DNA from: Paraburkholderia sp. DHOC27
GTDB lineage: Bacteria > Pseudomonadota > Gammaproteobacteria > Burkholderiales > Burkholderiaceae
Assembly: GCF_003429005.1 (NCBI RefSeq)
Contig: NZ_QVQV01000009.1
Location: 1-64,000, forward strand
Direction of reading: 5' to 3'
Length of the DNA: 64,000 bases
This document shows positions 17,481 to 25,722 of the stretch, piece after piece. The notes under the pieces were generated by a model. The model made no database searches and was not told where the DNA came from. It saw only the letters and a program-made list of their open reading frames with translations. Position 1 is the stretch's first letter. Each line of letters opens with the position of its first letter. A program made the position numbers and the translations under genes.

Positions 17481-17743
17481 GAGCGTTCCTTGCAGGTTCA
17501 GGGCGGAGCGTGGAGCGGCTGGCGTCGCGCGCATCGGGGCCGGAATCGAAGCGGCGCGCAGACGCGCGCCTTTTGGCAGTCAGCTTAAAGTGGCGCTCCT
17601 TTGAACTGAACCAATCAATCGGTATATGCAAAGTCGTGGCTGTGTGAAGGCTGCGCCGTAGGCCAGTGCGTTGCGAGCGAAGCCGCCGTCGCCAGTCACA
17701 TTGCGGCAAAATACTGACGCACTCACCACACGCCTTCACGCCC

Positions 17744-18934
17744 ATGTCAGCCACTCAGGATTTCTGCTCCCTCCACGACACCCAGGATCTGCACGACGAA
17801 CTGCGCGGGATGCGTCACCGGCTCCATCAGCATCCGGAACTGGCCTATCAGGAGTTTCAGACTGCGGATTTCGTCGCCCAGAATCTGGAAAACTGGGGCT
17901 ACACGGTCACACGCGGGCTGGGCGGCACGGGCATGGTGGCTACGCTGAAAGCCGGCACCGGTACGCGCGCCGTTGCCGTACGCGCCGACATGGACGCGCT
18001 GCCCATCCACGAGGAAACCGGGCTGCCCTATGCGAGCCGCGAGGCGGGCAAGATGCACGCGTGCGGCCACGACGGCCATACGACGATGGTGCTCGGCGCC
18101 GCACGGCATCTGGCGCGCACGCGGCGCTTTAACGGTACCGTGCATCTGGTGTTTCAGCCCGCCGAGGAAATCGGCGCGGACAGTGGCGCCAAACGGATGA
18201 TCGAAGACGGTCTGTTCGAGCGCTTTCCGTGCGAGGCCATCTTCGGTCTGCACAATCATCCCGGCTATCCCACCGGCACGTTCCTGTTTCGCAGCGGGCC
18301 TTTCATGGCCGCGTGCGATACGGTCGATCTGACGATCCACGGCCGCGGCGGCCACGCGGCGCGCCCCCATCTGGCCGTCGATCCCATCGTGATCGGCGCG
18401 CAACTGGTGAGCGCGCTGCAAACCGTGGTGTCGCGCAGCGTCGATCCGATGCAGACAGCGGTAGTTACCGTCGGTGCGTTCAATGCGGGACATGTGGCGA
18501 ACGTCATCCCCGAGACCGCGCGTTTGCAGATCAGCGTGCGTTCGTTCGACGCGCAGGTTCGCAAGCTGCTCGAAGCGCGCATTCGCACGCTCGCGCAGGC
18601 CCATGCGGACGCGCACGGCGCGCGCATCGAAATCGACTACGTGCCCGGCTATCCCGTGGTGGTCAATAGCGCGCCGGAAACGGAATTCGCGCTGACGGTG
18701 GCGCGTGAACTGGTGGGCGAAGAGCGGGTGGTGGACGGCTTCGGTCCGATTGCGGGTAGCGAGGATTTTGCCTACTACCTTCAGGAGAAACCGGGCTGCT
18801 TCCTGCGTCTGGGCAACGGGGAAGGCGCGCCGATGCTGCACAACCCGGCTTACGATTTCAACGACGACAACCTCACCGTAGGCGCGGCCTACTGGACACG
18901 GCTGGTCGAACGGTTCCTCGCGCCGCAGGCGTGA
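17744..18934 (+). CDS. M20-family amidohydrolase (hippurate hydrolase / N-acyl amino acid deacylase type)
   Basis: Cytoplasmic metallohydrolase of 396 residues in peptidase family M20D. Metal-binding and catalytic elements in order: RADMDALPIHEETGLPYAS (near residue 80), the HACGHDGHTTM motif (about 105-115), FQPAEEIGADSGAKRMIEDG (near 139-158), FGLHNHPGYPTG (about 168-179), and the C-terminal GSEDFAYYLQ histidine-domain equivalent near 342. A dimerisation lid lies between. Relatives hydrolyse hippurate, N-acetyl-amino acids, or indole-3-acetyl conjugates. The start has only a weak ribosome site, and ATG at codon 23 (MRHRLHQHPEL) is an alternative. It stands alone, convergent with the aldo/keto reductase. 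Confidence 0.92.
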   Translation: MSATQDFCSLHDTQDLHDELRGMRHRLHQHPELAYQEFQTADFVAQNLENWGYTVTRGLGGTGMVATLKAGTGTRAVAVRADMDALPIHEETGLPYASREAGKMHACGHDGHTTMVLGAARHLARTRRFNGTVHLVFQPAEEIGADSGAKRMIEDGLFERFPCEAIFGLHNHPGYPTGTFLFRSGPFMAACDTVDLTIHGRGGHAARPHLAVDPIVIGAQLVSALQTVVSRSVDPMQTAVVTVGAFNAGHVANVIPETARLQISVRSFDAQVRKLLEARIRTLAQAHADAHGARIEIDYVPGYPVVVNSAPETEFALTVARELVGEERVVDGFGPIAGSEDFAYYLQEKPGCFLRLGNGEGAPMLHNPAYDFNDDNLTVGAAYWTRLVERFLAPQA

Positions 18935-18983
18935 GGCGTCGCGCCGCTGGAGGTTATCAGGCCGACGCGAGGTGAAAGGCCGT

Positions 18984-19052
18984 GGCCAGACACGCGTTCC
19001 AGTGCAGCCTCGCAAAGGTCGCAAAGGTCGCAAGGGGGCATGGTGTCTGGCC
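18984..19052. repeat. Inverted repeat enclosing a 9-bp direct repeat between two convergent genes
   Basis: A perfect 10-bp inverted repeat (GGCCAGACAC and GTGTCTGGCC) brackets 49 bp that contain TCGCAAAGG twice and a third imperfect copy (19010-19035). It lies between the stop codons of the convergent amidohydrolase and aldo/keto reductase genes. It may act as a bidirectional transcript end, but there is no T-run. Confidence 0.6.
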
Positions 19053-19069
19053 GCACCGGCACGTCTAAC

Positions 19070-19942
19070 TTACTCGTGCGCCTGGGCCGCGGCCTCCAGT
19101 TCGGCAAGGACCTCGTCCGGCAGTTCCAGATGCGCGGCCTGCAAATTCTCCCGCAGATGCGTGAGCGACGACGTACCCGGAATCAGCAGGATATTCGGCG
19201 AGCGATGCAGCAGCCAGGCAAGCGCCACCTGCATCGGCGTTGCGTCCAGTTTCGCGGCCACTTGCGAGAGCACCGACGATTGCAGCGGCGAGAAGCCGCC
19301 CAGCGGGAAAAACGGCACGTAGGCGATGCCCTGTTTCGCGAGGTCGTCGACCAGCGTATCGTCGTGGCGGTTCACGAGGTTGTAGTGATTCTGCACGCAG
19401 ACAATCTCGACGAGACGCTGTGCTTCGGCAATCTGCTTGGCCGTGGCGTTGGACACACCGATATGGCGCACCAGCCCCTTGTGCTGCAACTCGGCGAGCG
19501 CGGTGACCTGCTTTTCGATCGAGCCTTCCGAGGGCTTGTGAACGTCGCCCATGATGCGCAGATTGACGACATCCAGCACGTCGAGGCCGAGATTGCGCAG
19601 ATTGTCGTGCACGCCGCGTTCCAGATCGGCCGGTTCCATGGCCGGCTGCCACGAGGCGTCGTCGCCGCGCACCGCGCCCAGCTTGGTGACGATCAGGAGA
19701 TCGTCCGGATACGGGTGCAGCGCTTCGCGGATCAACTGGTTGGTGACGTGCGGCCCGTAAAAGTCGCTGGTGTCGATGTGATTGACACCCGAGGCCACGG
19801 CCTCGCGCAGCACCGCCAGCGCGGCGTCGCGATCTTTCGGCGGCCCGAATACGCCCGGCCCTGCCAGTTGCATCGCGCCATACCCCATGCGCCGTACCAC
19901 GCGACCCGCTGATTCAAAGGTTTCCACAGGAAGGTTTGCCAT
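19070..19942 (-). CDS. Aldo/keto reductase (YdbC-like)
   Basis: NADPH-dependent reductase of 290 residues with the (beta/alpha)8 AKR fold. The catalytic Asp-Tyr pair lies in NHIDTSDFYGP (about residues 51-61) and the lysine in LLIVTKLGA (near 85). The cofactor loop GVSNAT and the C-terminal LIPGTSSLTHLREN match the family. The segment after strand 4 reads DVVNLRIMG, so the usual active-site histidine is replaced, as I recall for the E. coli YdbC subgroup. Start MANLPVETF is chosen because GGAG lies 6 nt upstream; an ATG four codons earlier lacks a site. It is divergent from the adjacent LysR regulator, which probably controls it. Substrate unknown (small aldehydes; pyridoxal in relatives). 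Confidence 0.9.
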   Translation of the reverse strand: MANLPVETFESAGRVVRRMGYGAMQLAGPGVFGPPKDRDAALAVLREAVASGVNHIDTSDFYGPHVTNQLIREALHPYPDDLLIVTKLGAVRGDDASWQPAMEPADLERGVHDNLRNLGLDVLDVVNLRIMGDVHKPSEGSIEKQVTALAELQHKGLVRHIGVSNATAKQIAEAQRLVEIVCVQNHYNLVNRHDDTLVDDLAKQGIAYVPFFPLGGFSPLQSSVLSQVAAKLDATPMQVALAWLLHRSPNILLIPGTSSLTHLRENLQAAHLELPDEVLAELEAAAQAHE

Positions 19943-20052
19943 CGTGCGCTCCATATAAAGGTTCGTTAAGGCTGAGCCCAGTATCGCGCGAATTGCGTTG
20001 TTCGATAATCCGATCTAAATTGCACAGGTTGTTAAACTTTTCGAACAGTGTC

Positions 20053-20967
20053 ATGGAATTCAACGATCTCGCTGCGTTTGTCTCGGTTGCCCGCGCGGGC
20101 GGGTTTCGCGATGCGGCGCGCATCAGCGGCGTGTCGGCGTCGAGCCTCAGCATTGCCGTGCGGCGGCTGGAGACCAGGCTCGGCTTGCGTCTCCTGAACC
20201 GGACCACCCGCAGCGTGGCGCCCACCGAGGCGGGTCTGCGTCTGATCGAGAAGCTCACGCCGCTTTTCAGCGAAATGGAGGCGGCGCTCGACGTACTGAA
20301 CGTCTTTCGCGACAAACCGAGCGGCACGCTCAAACTCAACGTGCCGTCGAGCACCGCGCGCACGATTCTGCCCGCCGTGATTGCGCCGTTCCTCAAGACG
20401 TACCCGGACATCCGCGTCGAAGTGGTGGTGGAAGACGGCTTCGTGGATGTGCTTTCCATTGGCTGCGACGCGGGCATCCGTTACGACGAGCGGCTCGAAC
20501 AGGACATGATCGCGGTGCCGATCGGGCCACGCATCCAGCGCTTCGCCACGGCCGCCGCGCCCGCGTATCTGGATGAGCGCGGCAGGCCGCAGCATCCACG
20601 GGAGTTGCTGAGCCATGCCTGCCTGCGCGGACAGTTCGCGGGCGGCGCGATGCCCACGTGGGAGTTCGAGCGCGACGGCGAACGCGTGCGGCTGGATCCG
20701 CCGGGGCCGTTGCTGGTGCGGCCGGGCGCGGCGATGGATCTGGCGATCAGCAGCGCGGTGGCCGGCGTGGGCGTGATTCATCTGTTCGAAGACATGCTGC
20801 GCCCGCATCTGGACAGCGGCGCGCTGGAACCGATCCTCGAGCCGTGGTGGCCGAGCTTTTCCGGGCCGTTTCTCTACTATCCGGGGCGGCGGCATTTGCC
20901 GGCGCCGCTGCGGGCGTTCGTGGATTTTCTGAAGGATGGTGCCGGTGCCCCGCAGATCAGCGCGTAA
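20053..20967 (+). CDS. LysR-family transcriptional regulator (divergent from aldo/keto reductase)
   Basis: Transcription factor of 304 residues. The N-terminal winged helix-turn-helix begins MEFNDLAAFVSVARAGGFRDAARISGVSA and continues SLSIAVRRLETRLGLRLLNRTTRSVAPTEAG (1-62), with a linker helix and a periplasmic-binding-protein-like effector domain (90-300). It is of the DsdC/YafC-like LTTR subtype with the WEFERDGERVRLDPPGPLLV segment. Its start is 110 bp from the divergent aldo/keto reductase start, the usual arrangement for an LTTR and its target. Effector unknown. Confidence 0.93.
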   Translation: MEFNDLAAFVSVARAGGFRDAARISGVSASSLSIAVRRLETRLGLRLLNRTTRSVAPTEAGLRLIEKLTPLFSEMEAALDVLNVFRDKPSGTLKLNVPSSTARTILPAVIAPFLKTYPDIRVEVVVEDGFVDVLSIGCDAGIRYDERLEQDMIAVPIGPRIQRFATAAAPAYLDERGRPQHPRELLSHACLRGQFAGGAMPTWEFERDGERVRLDPPGPLLVRPGAAMDLAISSAVAGVGVIHLFEDMLRPHLDSGALEPILEPWWPSFSGPFLYYPGRRHLPAPLRAFVDFLKDGAGAPQISA

Positions 20968-21009
20968 CGCCAGCGCAGCGTTGGCCGGTTGCGCGCGTGC
21001 CCCCAAACA

Positions 21010-21696
21010 CTACCCATGCGCTTTACTCAGGTCTCCTGACCCAATCGCCTCACCCAGCACGCCGAGCCGTTCGAGAACGCCTGCATAGTCCTCGGGCGTG
21101 TCCATATCCACGATAAAGCGGTCGTGCGCGGCCTGATGCACGAACACCTCCTCGGGACGCTCGGCAATCAGCTTGCGGCAACCCGGATTCACATGTCCGC
21201 TGATGACTTCGGCGGCGTAACTCGCGGCGAACAGCACGGGATTGCCGCGCTGGCCGTCCCACATCGGAATCAGGATCGAGCCGCGTGGCATGGTGGCGAA
21301 CGCGTCCACCAGTTCGCGGTAGTCGGCGGCCGTCAGGAGCACCTGATCAGCGAGGCAGATCATCACGACATTGCACGGCGCATTGAGTGCGGCCACGCCC
21401 GCCGCTACGGACGTCATCTGCCCTTCCCTGTACCGGGGATTGGGCTGGAACGTGACCCGCAAGCCGTCCAGTGCGGCGATCACCTCGCGGCCGTTGAAGC
21501 CCGTCACCACCACGATCTCCTCCGGCCCTGCTTGAGCAAGCGCCTCGACGGTACGCCGCACGGCAGGCTGTCCGTCGATGGGCAGCAATAACTTGTGCGC
21601 ACCCTGCATGCGCGTCGACAAACCCGCGGCCAGCACCACCGCCGAGAAAGTCAGCGCGCCGCCAGGCGTCACGACATCCCACGCTGTCTCGTTCAT
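21010..21696 (-). CDS. Nucleotidyltransferase of the MocA (molybdenum cofactor cytidylyltransferase) type
   Basis: Cytoplasmic GT-A-fold nucleotidyltransferase of 228 residues. The signature VVLAAGLSTRMQGAHKLLLPIDGQPAVRRT lies at about residues 20-50, with conserved LADQVLLTAADY near 123-134 and GNPVLF later. MocA relatives attach CMP to molybdopterin, giving the MCD cofactor needed by xanthine dehydrogenase and CO dehydrogenase. That fits its place as the last gene of the cox operon. Its start overlaps the stop of the XdhC-YHS gene by 4 bp (ATGA), indicating coupled translation. CTP versus GTP preference cannot be decided by eye. Context makes MCD formation for CoxL the best reading. Confidence 0.87.
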   Translation of the reverse strand: MNETAWDVVTPGGALTFSAVVLAAGLSTRMQGAHKLLLPIDGQPAVRRTVEALAQAGPEEIVVVTGFNGREVIAALDGLRVTFQPNPRYREGQMTSVAAGVAALNAPCNVVMICLADQVLLTAADYRELVDAFATMPRGSILIPMWDGQRGNPVLFAASYAAEVISGHVNPGCRKLIAERPEEVFVHQAAHDRFIVDMDTPEDYAGVLERLGVLGEAIGSGDLSKAHG

Positions 21697-22778
21697 AGCG
21701 GCTCCTCGTGCCGGTCGCGCTTCGCCAGATACTTTTTCGGTTCGCGCTCGAATTCGATCTTGCAGCCGTCGCAGCAGAAATAGACACGCTGTCCGTCCGC
21801 CTCGACGACATGGCGGGCCGTGGCGATATCCACGGCCATACCGCACACCGGATTGCGATAGCTCGCTGCCCGTGCCGTGGCCGCGACGGGCAATTCCACC
21901 GACGCCATCGACTCACACGGCGGCAGCGCCGCTACAGCCTCGCCATGACTCCCACCGGCCGGTTCCCCAGCGCTTGCGCGTTGCTGCAATTCGCGCCGCA
22001 ATGTGACGAGACCGGCCACCGCGCCCAGCGCGATTTCCTGCGGTGTCTGCGCGTGAATCGCGGGACCGGCCGGCGCATGCAGCACGCTGAGTTGATCCAG
22101 CGTCACACCACGCAGCAGCATGCTCTCGCGCAAACGCTCTGCCTTCTTCTGACTCGCGACCAGCAGCACCGCCGCCGCACCGCTGCGCAGCGCGGCTTCC
22201 AGGGCATCTTCGTCGCCCTCGCCCTGGGTGGCAATCAGGATCAGTTGCGGCGCCAGCGAAGCAAACGCGTCGGCGTCGAAGCCGTGCACGACGCGTTGCA
22301 GACCGAGCGACGCGAACGGCGTGAAAGACCCGCATGCGCTGCTCACCTGCGCCGCTGCGCACACGCGAAAGCCGACCCGCTGCGCCAGCACGCACGCTTC
22401 CAGTGCGGTCGGGGTCGAGCCCAGCACCAGCACCGTGGGCGCGGGCACGGTTGGCTGGATGAACAGTTCGAGGGTACCGTTGCTCGCGCACGGCATGGCG
22501 TGCGCTTCCAGATCCGCCTCCGGTTCCTGCTCGTCGTTGCTGATACGCACGCGCTTGGGCTGGCCCAGCCGGATCGCCTCCTGCGCGGCCTGGATCACGA
22601 TGGCCCGCGAACAGCCGCCGCCAATCCAGCCATACAACTCGCCGGCCCCGTCGATCAGCGCCTGTGCGCCCACCCACGCGGAGGTGGGCGGCGCGGCGCG
22701 GATCACGGTGGCTACCGCAAACGGCTGGGCCTCGTCGGTCAGACGCTGTTCGAGTTCGAGCAAAGTGGCGGCATTCAT
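21693..22778 (-). CDS. coxF: XdhC/CoxF-type Mo-cofactor maturation protein fused to a C-terminal YHS domain
   Basis: Maturation factor of 361 residues. The XdhC/CoxI half (about 1-255) has AVATVIRAAPPTSAWVGAQALID and WIGGGCSR near the N-terminus, then a Rossmann-like XdhC_C domain (PTVLVLGSTPTALEAC... LIATQGEGDEDAL). XdhC proteins bind sulfurated molybdenum cofactor and insert it into xanthine dehydrogenase-family enzymes. After a linker (255-305), the C-terminus has a YHS domain with YRNPVCGMAV near 308-317 and VYFCCDGCKIEFEREPKKYL, giving a Cys-x(n)-CC-x2-C set that may bind copper or another metal. CODH of this class has a Mo-S-Cu centre, so a metal-binding YHS fusion is suggestive. It overlaps both neighbours by 4 bp. 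Confidence 0.88.
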   Translation of the reverse strand: MNAATLLELEQRLTDEAQPFAVATVIRAAPPTSAWVGAQALIDGAGELYGWIGGGCSRAIVIQAAQEAIRLGQPKRVRISNDEQEPEADLEAHAMPCASNGTLELFIQPTVPAPTVLVLGSTPTALEACVLAQRVGFRVCAAAQVSSACGSFTPFASLGLQRVVHGFDADAFASLAPQLILIATQGEGDEDALEAALRSGAAAVLLVASQKKAERLRESMLLRGVTLDQLSVLHAPAGPAIHAQTPQEIALGAVAGLVTLRRELQQRASAGEPAGGSHGEAVAALPPCESMASVELPVAATARAASYRNPVCGMAVDIATARHVVEADGQRVYFCCDGCKIEFEREPKKYLAKRDRHEEPL

Positions 22779-23992
22779 TGCAGTACCTCCAGAACCGCAG
22801 GCAGGACACGCTCCAGACTGGCCAGATCGCGTGCGCCGCCCAGTAGATCGATATGCGGCAGCGCGGCCTGCATACCGGCACTGGCCGGGGTGAAACCGGC
22901 ATGGCTCGCGAGCGGATTGAGCCAGACGAGACAGCGGCAGCGTCGCCGGATGGCGGCCAACGCCTGCGTGAGCTGCCCGGGCTCGCCCGCGTCGTAGCCA
23001 TCGCTAACGATCACGACCGCCGCGCGCGAGTGCAGCAGTTTCGCGGCATGCTGGCGGTTGAACTCGTCGAGACTCGCGCCGATACGCGTCCCGCCGGCCC
23101 ATCCTTCCGAGAGCATTTGCAGACGCTCCTGCGAGCGCCACGGGTCGGGGTCGCGCAAGGCCTGCGCCACGCCCACCAGCCGCGTATGAAAAATGAAGCA
23201 ATGCACATCCGACACGCGCGCGCTTAGCACCCGCGCCAGCCGCAGATAAAAGAAGCTGTACAGGCTCATCGAGCGGCTCACGTCGAGCAGCAAGACGATG
23301 CGCGGCCGCACCCGGCGTTTGCGCCGCCAGCCGAGATCGAGCGGCAAGCCGCCGCGCGACACGCTGTGCCGCACGGTCCACGCCATGTCGATCACCCGTC
23401 CGGCATTGGCGCGCTGTTCGCGGCGCATCTGGATGCCTTGCAAACGGCGCGCGAAGCGGCGAATGGCGGCGTCGATGGCAAACAGCTCGTCGGTCTGGTT
23501 CAGATGTTTGAAGTCCGCATGCGCGAGCGACGCCTCGGCCGCCGCGCCGTGTTGCGCGGCCTTACCCTCCGGCTGGTTGGACAGCTCGCTGCCTGCTGCC
23601 AGCGTGAGCGGCATGCCTTCGCTGCCGTCCTGTTCGCCGCCTGGCTCCCGGCCCGGCTCCCGGCCCGGCTCCAGCTTGCCAGCGCCGCCGGTGTGCGCAT
23701 CCACGAGCCGCGTGCGATTCGGCCGCAGAAAGTACGCCTCGAACAACTCGTCGAAGCGGCGCCATTCCTCGGCGCGCGAACACAGCAAGGCGCGCAGGCT
23801 CCACCGCAATAGTTCGCTGTCCAGTTGACCCATGCGCCCGGCGACTTCCATTGACGCGGCCACGTCGCTGCTCGTCACGCGGAAGTCGTTCACGCGCAGC
23901 CAGTTGGCGAAACCCGTATAGCGCGCCAGCAGGGTCGCTTCGAGGCTGGGTGGTTGCGCGCCCGAGGCCGCGTGGGGCGTGCTGGTCAACAT
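22775..23992 (-). CDS. coxE: von Willebrand factor A domain protein CoxE
   Basis: Cytoplasmic protein of 405 residues. The C-terminal VWA (CoxE) domain contains the MIDAS motif DVSRSMS (near residue 240), with RLVDAH upstream and VIVSDGYDAGEPG near 332. In Oligotropha, CoxE works with the AAA ATPase CoxD to build the [CuSMoO2] centre of CO dehydrogenase, probably as a MoxR/VWA chaperone pair. The N-terminal 110 residues are helical (YTGFANWLRVNDFRV). They are followed by a Gly/Glu/Pro-rich linker with an in-frame repeat of EPGR. The start at 23992 overlaps the coxD stop by 7 bp; the stop overlaps the next gene by 4 bp. Confidence 0.92.
   Translation of the reverse strand: MLTSTPHAASGAQPPSLEATLLARYTGFANWLRVNDFRVTSSDVAASMEVAGRMGQLDSELLRWSLRALLCSRAEEWRRFDELFEAYFLRPNRTRLVDAHTGGAGKLEPGREPGREPGGEQDGSEGMPLTLAAGSELSNQPEGKAAQHGAAAEASLAHADFKHLNQTDELFAIDAAIRRFARRLQGIQMRREQRANAGRVIDMAWTVRHSVSRGGLPLDLGWRRKRRVRPRIVLLLDVSRSMSLYSFFYLRLARVLSARVSDVHCFIFHTRLVGVAQALRDPDPWRSQERLQMLSEGWAGGTRIGASLDEFNRQHAAKLLHSRAAVVIVSDGYDAGEPGQLTQALAAIRRRCRCLVWLNPLASHAGFTPASAGMQAALPHIDLLGGARDLASLERVLPAVLEVLQ
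23643..23672. repeat. 12-bp tandem repeat in the coxE linker
   Basis: Two and a half copies of GGCTCCCGGCCC encode repeats of E-P-G-R in the disordered linker of CoxE. The unit preserves the frame. Confidence 0.8.
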
Positions 23993-24879
23993 GCGGCCAC
24001 CAGCCGTTCGACCACCGTGCGCGTGAGACCCGCCTGGTCCTCGCGGGTTTTGACGAGCGCCGCGAGCGAATCCATGATGCGTTCGACGCCTTGCTCGTCG
24101 ATGGCCGCCACGCCGAGACGCAACAGCGCGGCCACCCAGTCGAGTGTTTCCGCGAGGCCCGGCTTCTTGCGCAATTCCATCTGCCGCACCGACTGCACGA
24201 ATTCCACGATCTGCCGCGCGAGTTTTTCCGGCACCTCCGGGACCTGCGTGCGCACGATCAGCAACTCCTTTTCGAAGCCCGGAAAATCGACGTACTGATA
24301 CAGACAGCGCCGCCGCAGCGCATCGGAAATCTCGCGCGTGCCGTTCGACGTGAGGATCACGTAAGGCCGCTCGGTAGCGCGGATCACGCCGAGTTCGGGA
24401 ATCGACATCTGGAAGTCGGACAGCAACTCCAGCAGATACGCTTCGAAGGCCTCGTCGGTGCGATCGATTTCGTCGATCAGCAACACGGGCGCAGGCGTCG
24501 TGGTAATGGCTTCGAGCAGCGGACGCTTGAGCAGATAGCGCTCGGAGAAGATGTCCTGCTCCTTGTCCGGCATGGGCCGCTCGTCCTGCTCCAGCAGCTT
24601 GATCGCCAGCAGTTGATGCTGGTAGTTCCATTCGTACAGCGCCGAGTGTGCGTCGAGCCCTTCGTAGCACTGCAAGCGGATCAGGCGGGTGTCGAGCAGA
24701 CGCGCCAGCGCCTTCGCGACTTCGGTCTTGCCCACACCTGCTTCGCCTTCCAGCAGCAAGGGGCGGCGCATTTCCATGGTCAGCAGCAGCGTGGCGGCGA
24801 AGCTGCGCTCGGCGATAAAGCCGTGTTGCTCCAGTTGCTGCTGGAGACTCACGACGTCGCCCATGCGGTCGCTCGACAT
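23986..24879 (-). CDS. coxD: MoxR-family AAA+ ATPase CoxD
   Basis: AAA+ chaperone-like ATPase of 297 residues. Walker A GEAGVGKTE lies near residues 46-54 and Walker B VLLIDEIDR near 113-121; sensor 1 is LTSNGTRE, followed by DALRRRCLY. In Oligotropha carboxidovorans, CoxD is needed for stepwise introduction of sulfur and copper into the CODH active site. The start MSSDRMGDVV lies 14 bp after the coxG stop with GGA upstream. A longer frame reaches back into coxG and is not preferred. It overlaps coxE downstream by 7 bp. Confidence 0.93.
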   Translation of the reverse strand: MSSDRMGDVVSLQQQLEQHGFIAERSFAATLLLTMEMRRPLLLEGEAGVGKTEVAKALARLLDTRLIRLQCYEGLDAHSALYEWNYQHQLLAIKLLEQDERPMPDKEQDIFSERYLLKRPLLEAITTTPAPVLLIDEIDRTDEAFEAYLLELLSDFQMSIPELGVIRATERPYVILTSNGTREISDALRRRCLYQYVDFPGFEKELLIVRTQVPEVPEKLARQIVEFVQSVRQMELRKKPGLAETLDWVAALLRLGVAAIDEQGVERIMDSLAALVKTREDQAGLTRTVVERLVAAC

Positions 24880-24893
24880 GATGGTGTCCGTGC

Positions 24894-25601
24894 TCAGGCC
24901 GTCTTGTGTGAGAAGAGGCCCCGCAGCCAGTCGCGCAAGATTGCCCACGCGAGCGCGAAGCCGTTTAGTTCGGACTGCGGTGCATCGTTGTTCACGGTTG
25001 ACGGGGGTTGCTGGGCTGCTGCGCTGGCACTGCGCAGCGGCGCGTCCACGGGTTGCCGCGCTTGCTGCCCTGTCTGTTGCGGTTCTGGCGCATCGTCCGT
25101 CTGCTGCGTTGGTTGTGTTTGCAGATCCTGCTGTGCCTGCTGCGCCTGCAGTTCACCCAGCCGTTTGGCGAAATTGGCGACGAACTGCTTGAGCATCTGA
25201 TCCGCGACCGGCCCCATCAGGCGGCCGCCGAGTGCAGCGGCTTTACCACTCATCGTGACTTCGCTTTTGCCGGTCAGCTCGCACGCGTCGCCGGCTGTCT
25301 GGATGGCGGCATGCAGGTCCATCGACGCGGCCGAGGTGCCGGTCGCGTCTTCGCCCTTGCCCACCAGATGCAGGCTGCGTTGCCCGCTGTCCAGTGCCAG
25401 GACTTCGATCACGCCCTTGAAGGCCATCGTCGCCGGTCCGAGCCGCACGGTGATGGTGCCTTTGTAGTGCGTGGCGTCGACGCGCTCGGTGATCTTCGCG
25501 CCCGGCATGCAGCCGGCCACGCTCTCGATGTCCTGCAGCAGTTGCCAGGCGCTATCCGCGCTGGCGCCGAGCGGAAAGACTTTTTCGAGGACGACTTTCA
25601 T
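24894..25601 (-). CDS. coxG: CO dehydrogenase subunit G (SRPBCC-fold CoxG)
   Basis: CODH-associated protein of 235 residues. An SRPBCC lipid/hydrophobe-binding domain (1-150; start MKVVLEKVFPL, core VAGCMPGAKIT and KGVIEVLALD) is joined by a Gln/Pro-rich linker (about 153-212). It ends in a short hydrophobic helix (GFALAWAILRDWLRGLFSH). CoxG recruits CODH to the membrane, and recent work that I recall shows it carries quinone to the enzyme. The C-terminal helix is then the membrane anchor. It lies between coxL (121 bp upstream) and coxD (14 bp downstream), whereas Oligotropha has coxG after coxDEF. Confidence 0.9.
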   Translation of the reverse strand: MKVVLEKVFPLGASADSAWQLLQDIESVAGCMPGAKITERVDATHYKGTITVRLGPATMAFKGVIEVLALDSGQRSLHLVGKGEDATGTSAASMDLHAAIQTAGDACELTGKSEVTMSGKAAALGGRLMGPVADQMLKQFVANFAKRLGELQAQQAQQDLQTQPTQQTDDAPEPQQTGQQARQPVDAPLRSASAAAQQPPSTVNNDAPQSELNGFALAWAILRDWLRGLFSHKTA

Positions 25602-25722
25602 CGGAACATCCTTTTGCGTAGGGGTTGTATGGAGGCGGTGTGGTCAGAGCCAACGCGCGCACGATACGAACAGCGCAAGGACACGGGCGCATGGTGCGCG
25701 CACGCAGCGCCGGCATGCGCCG

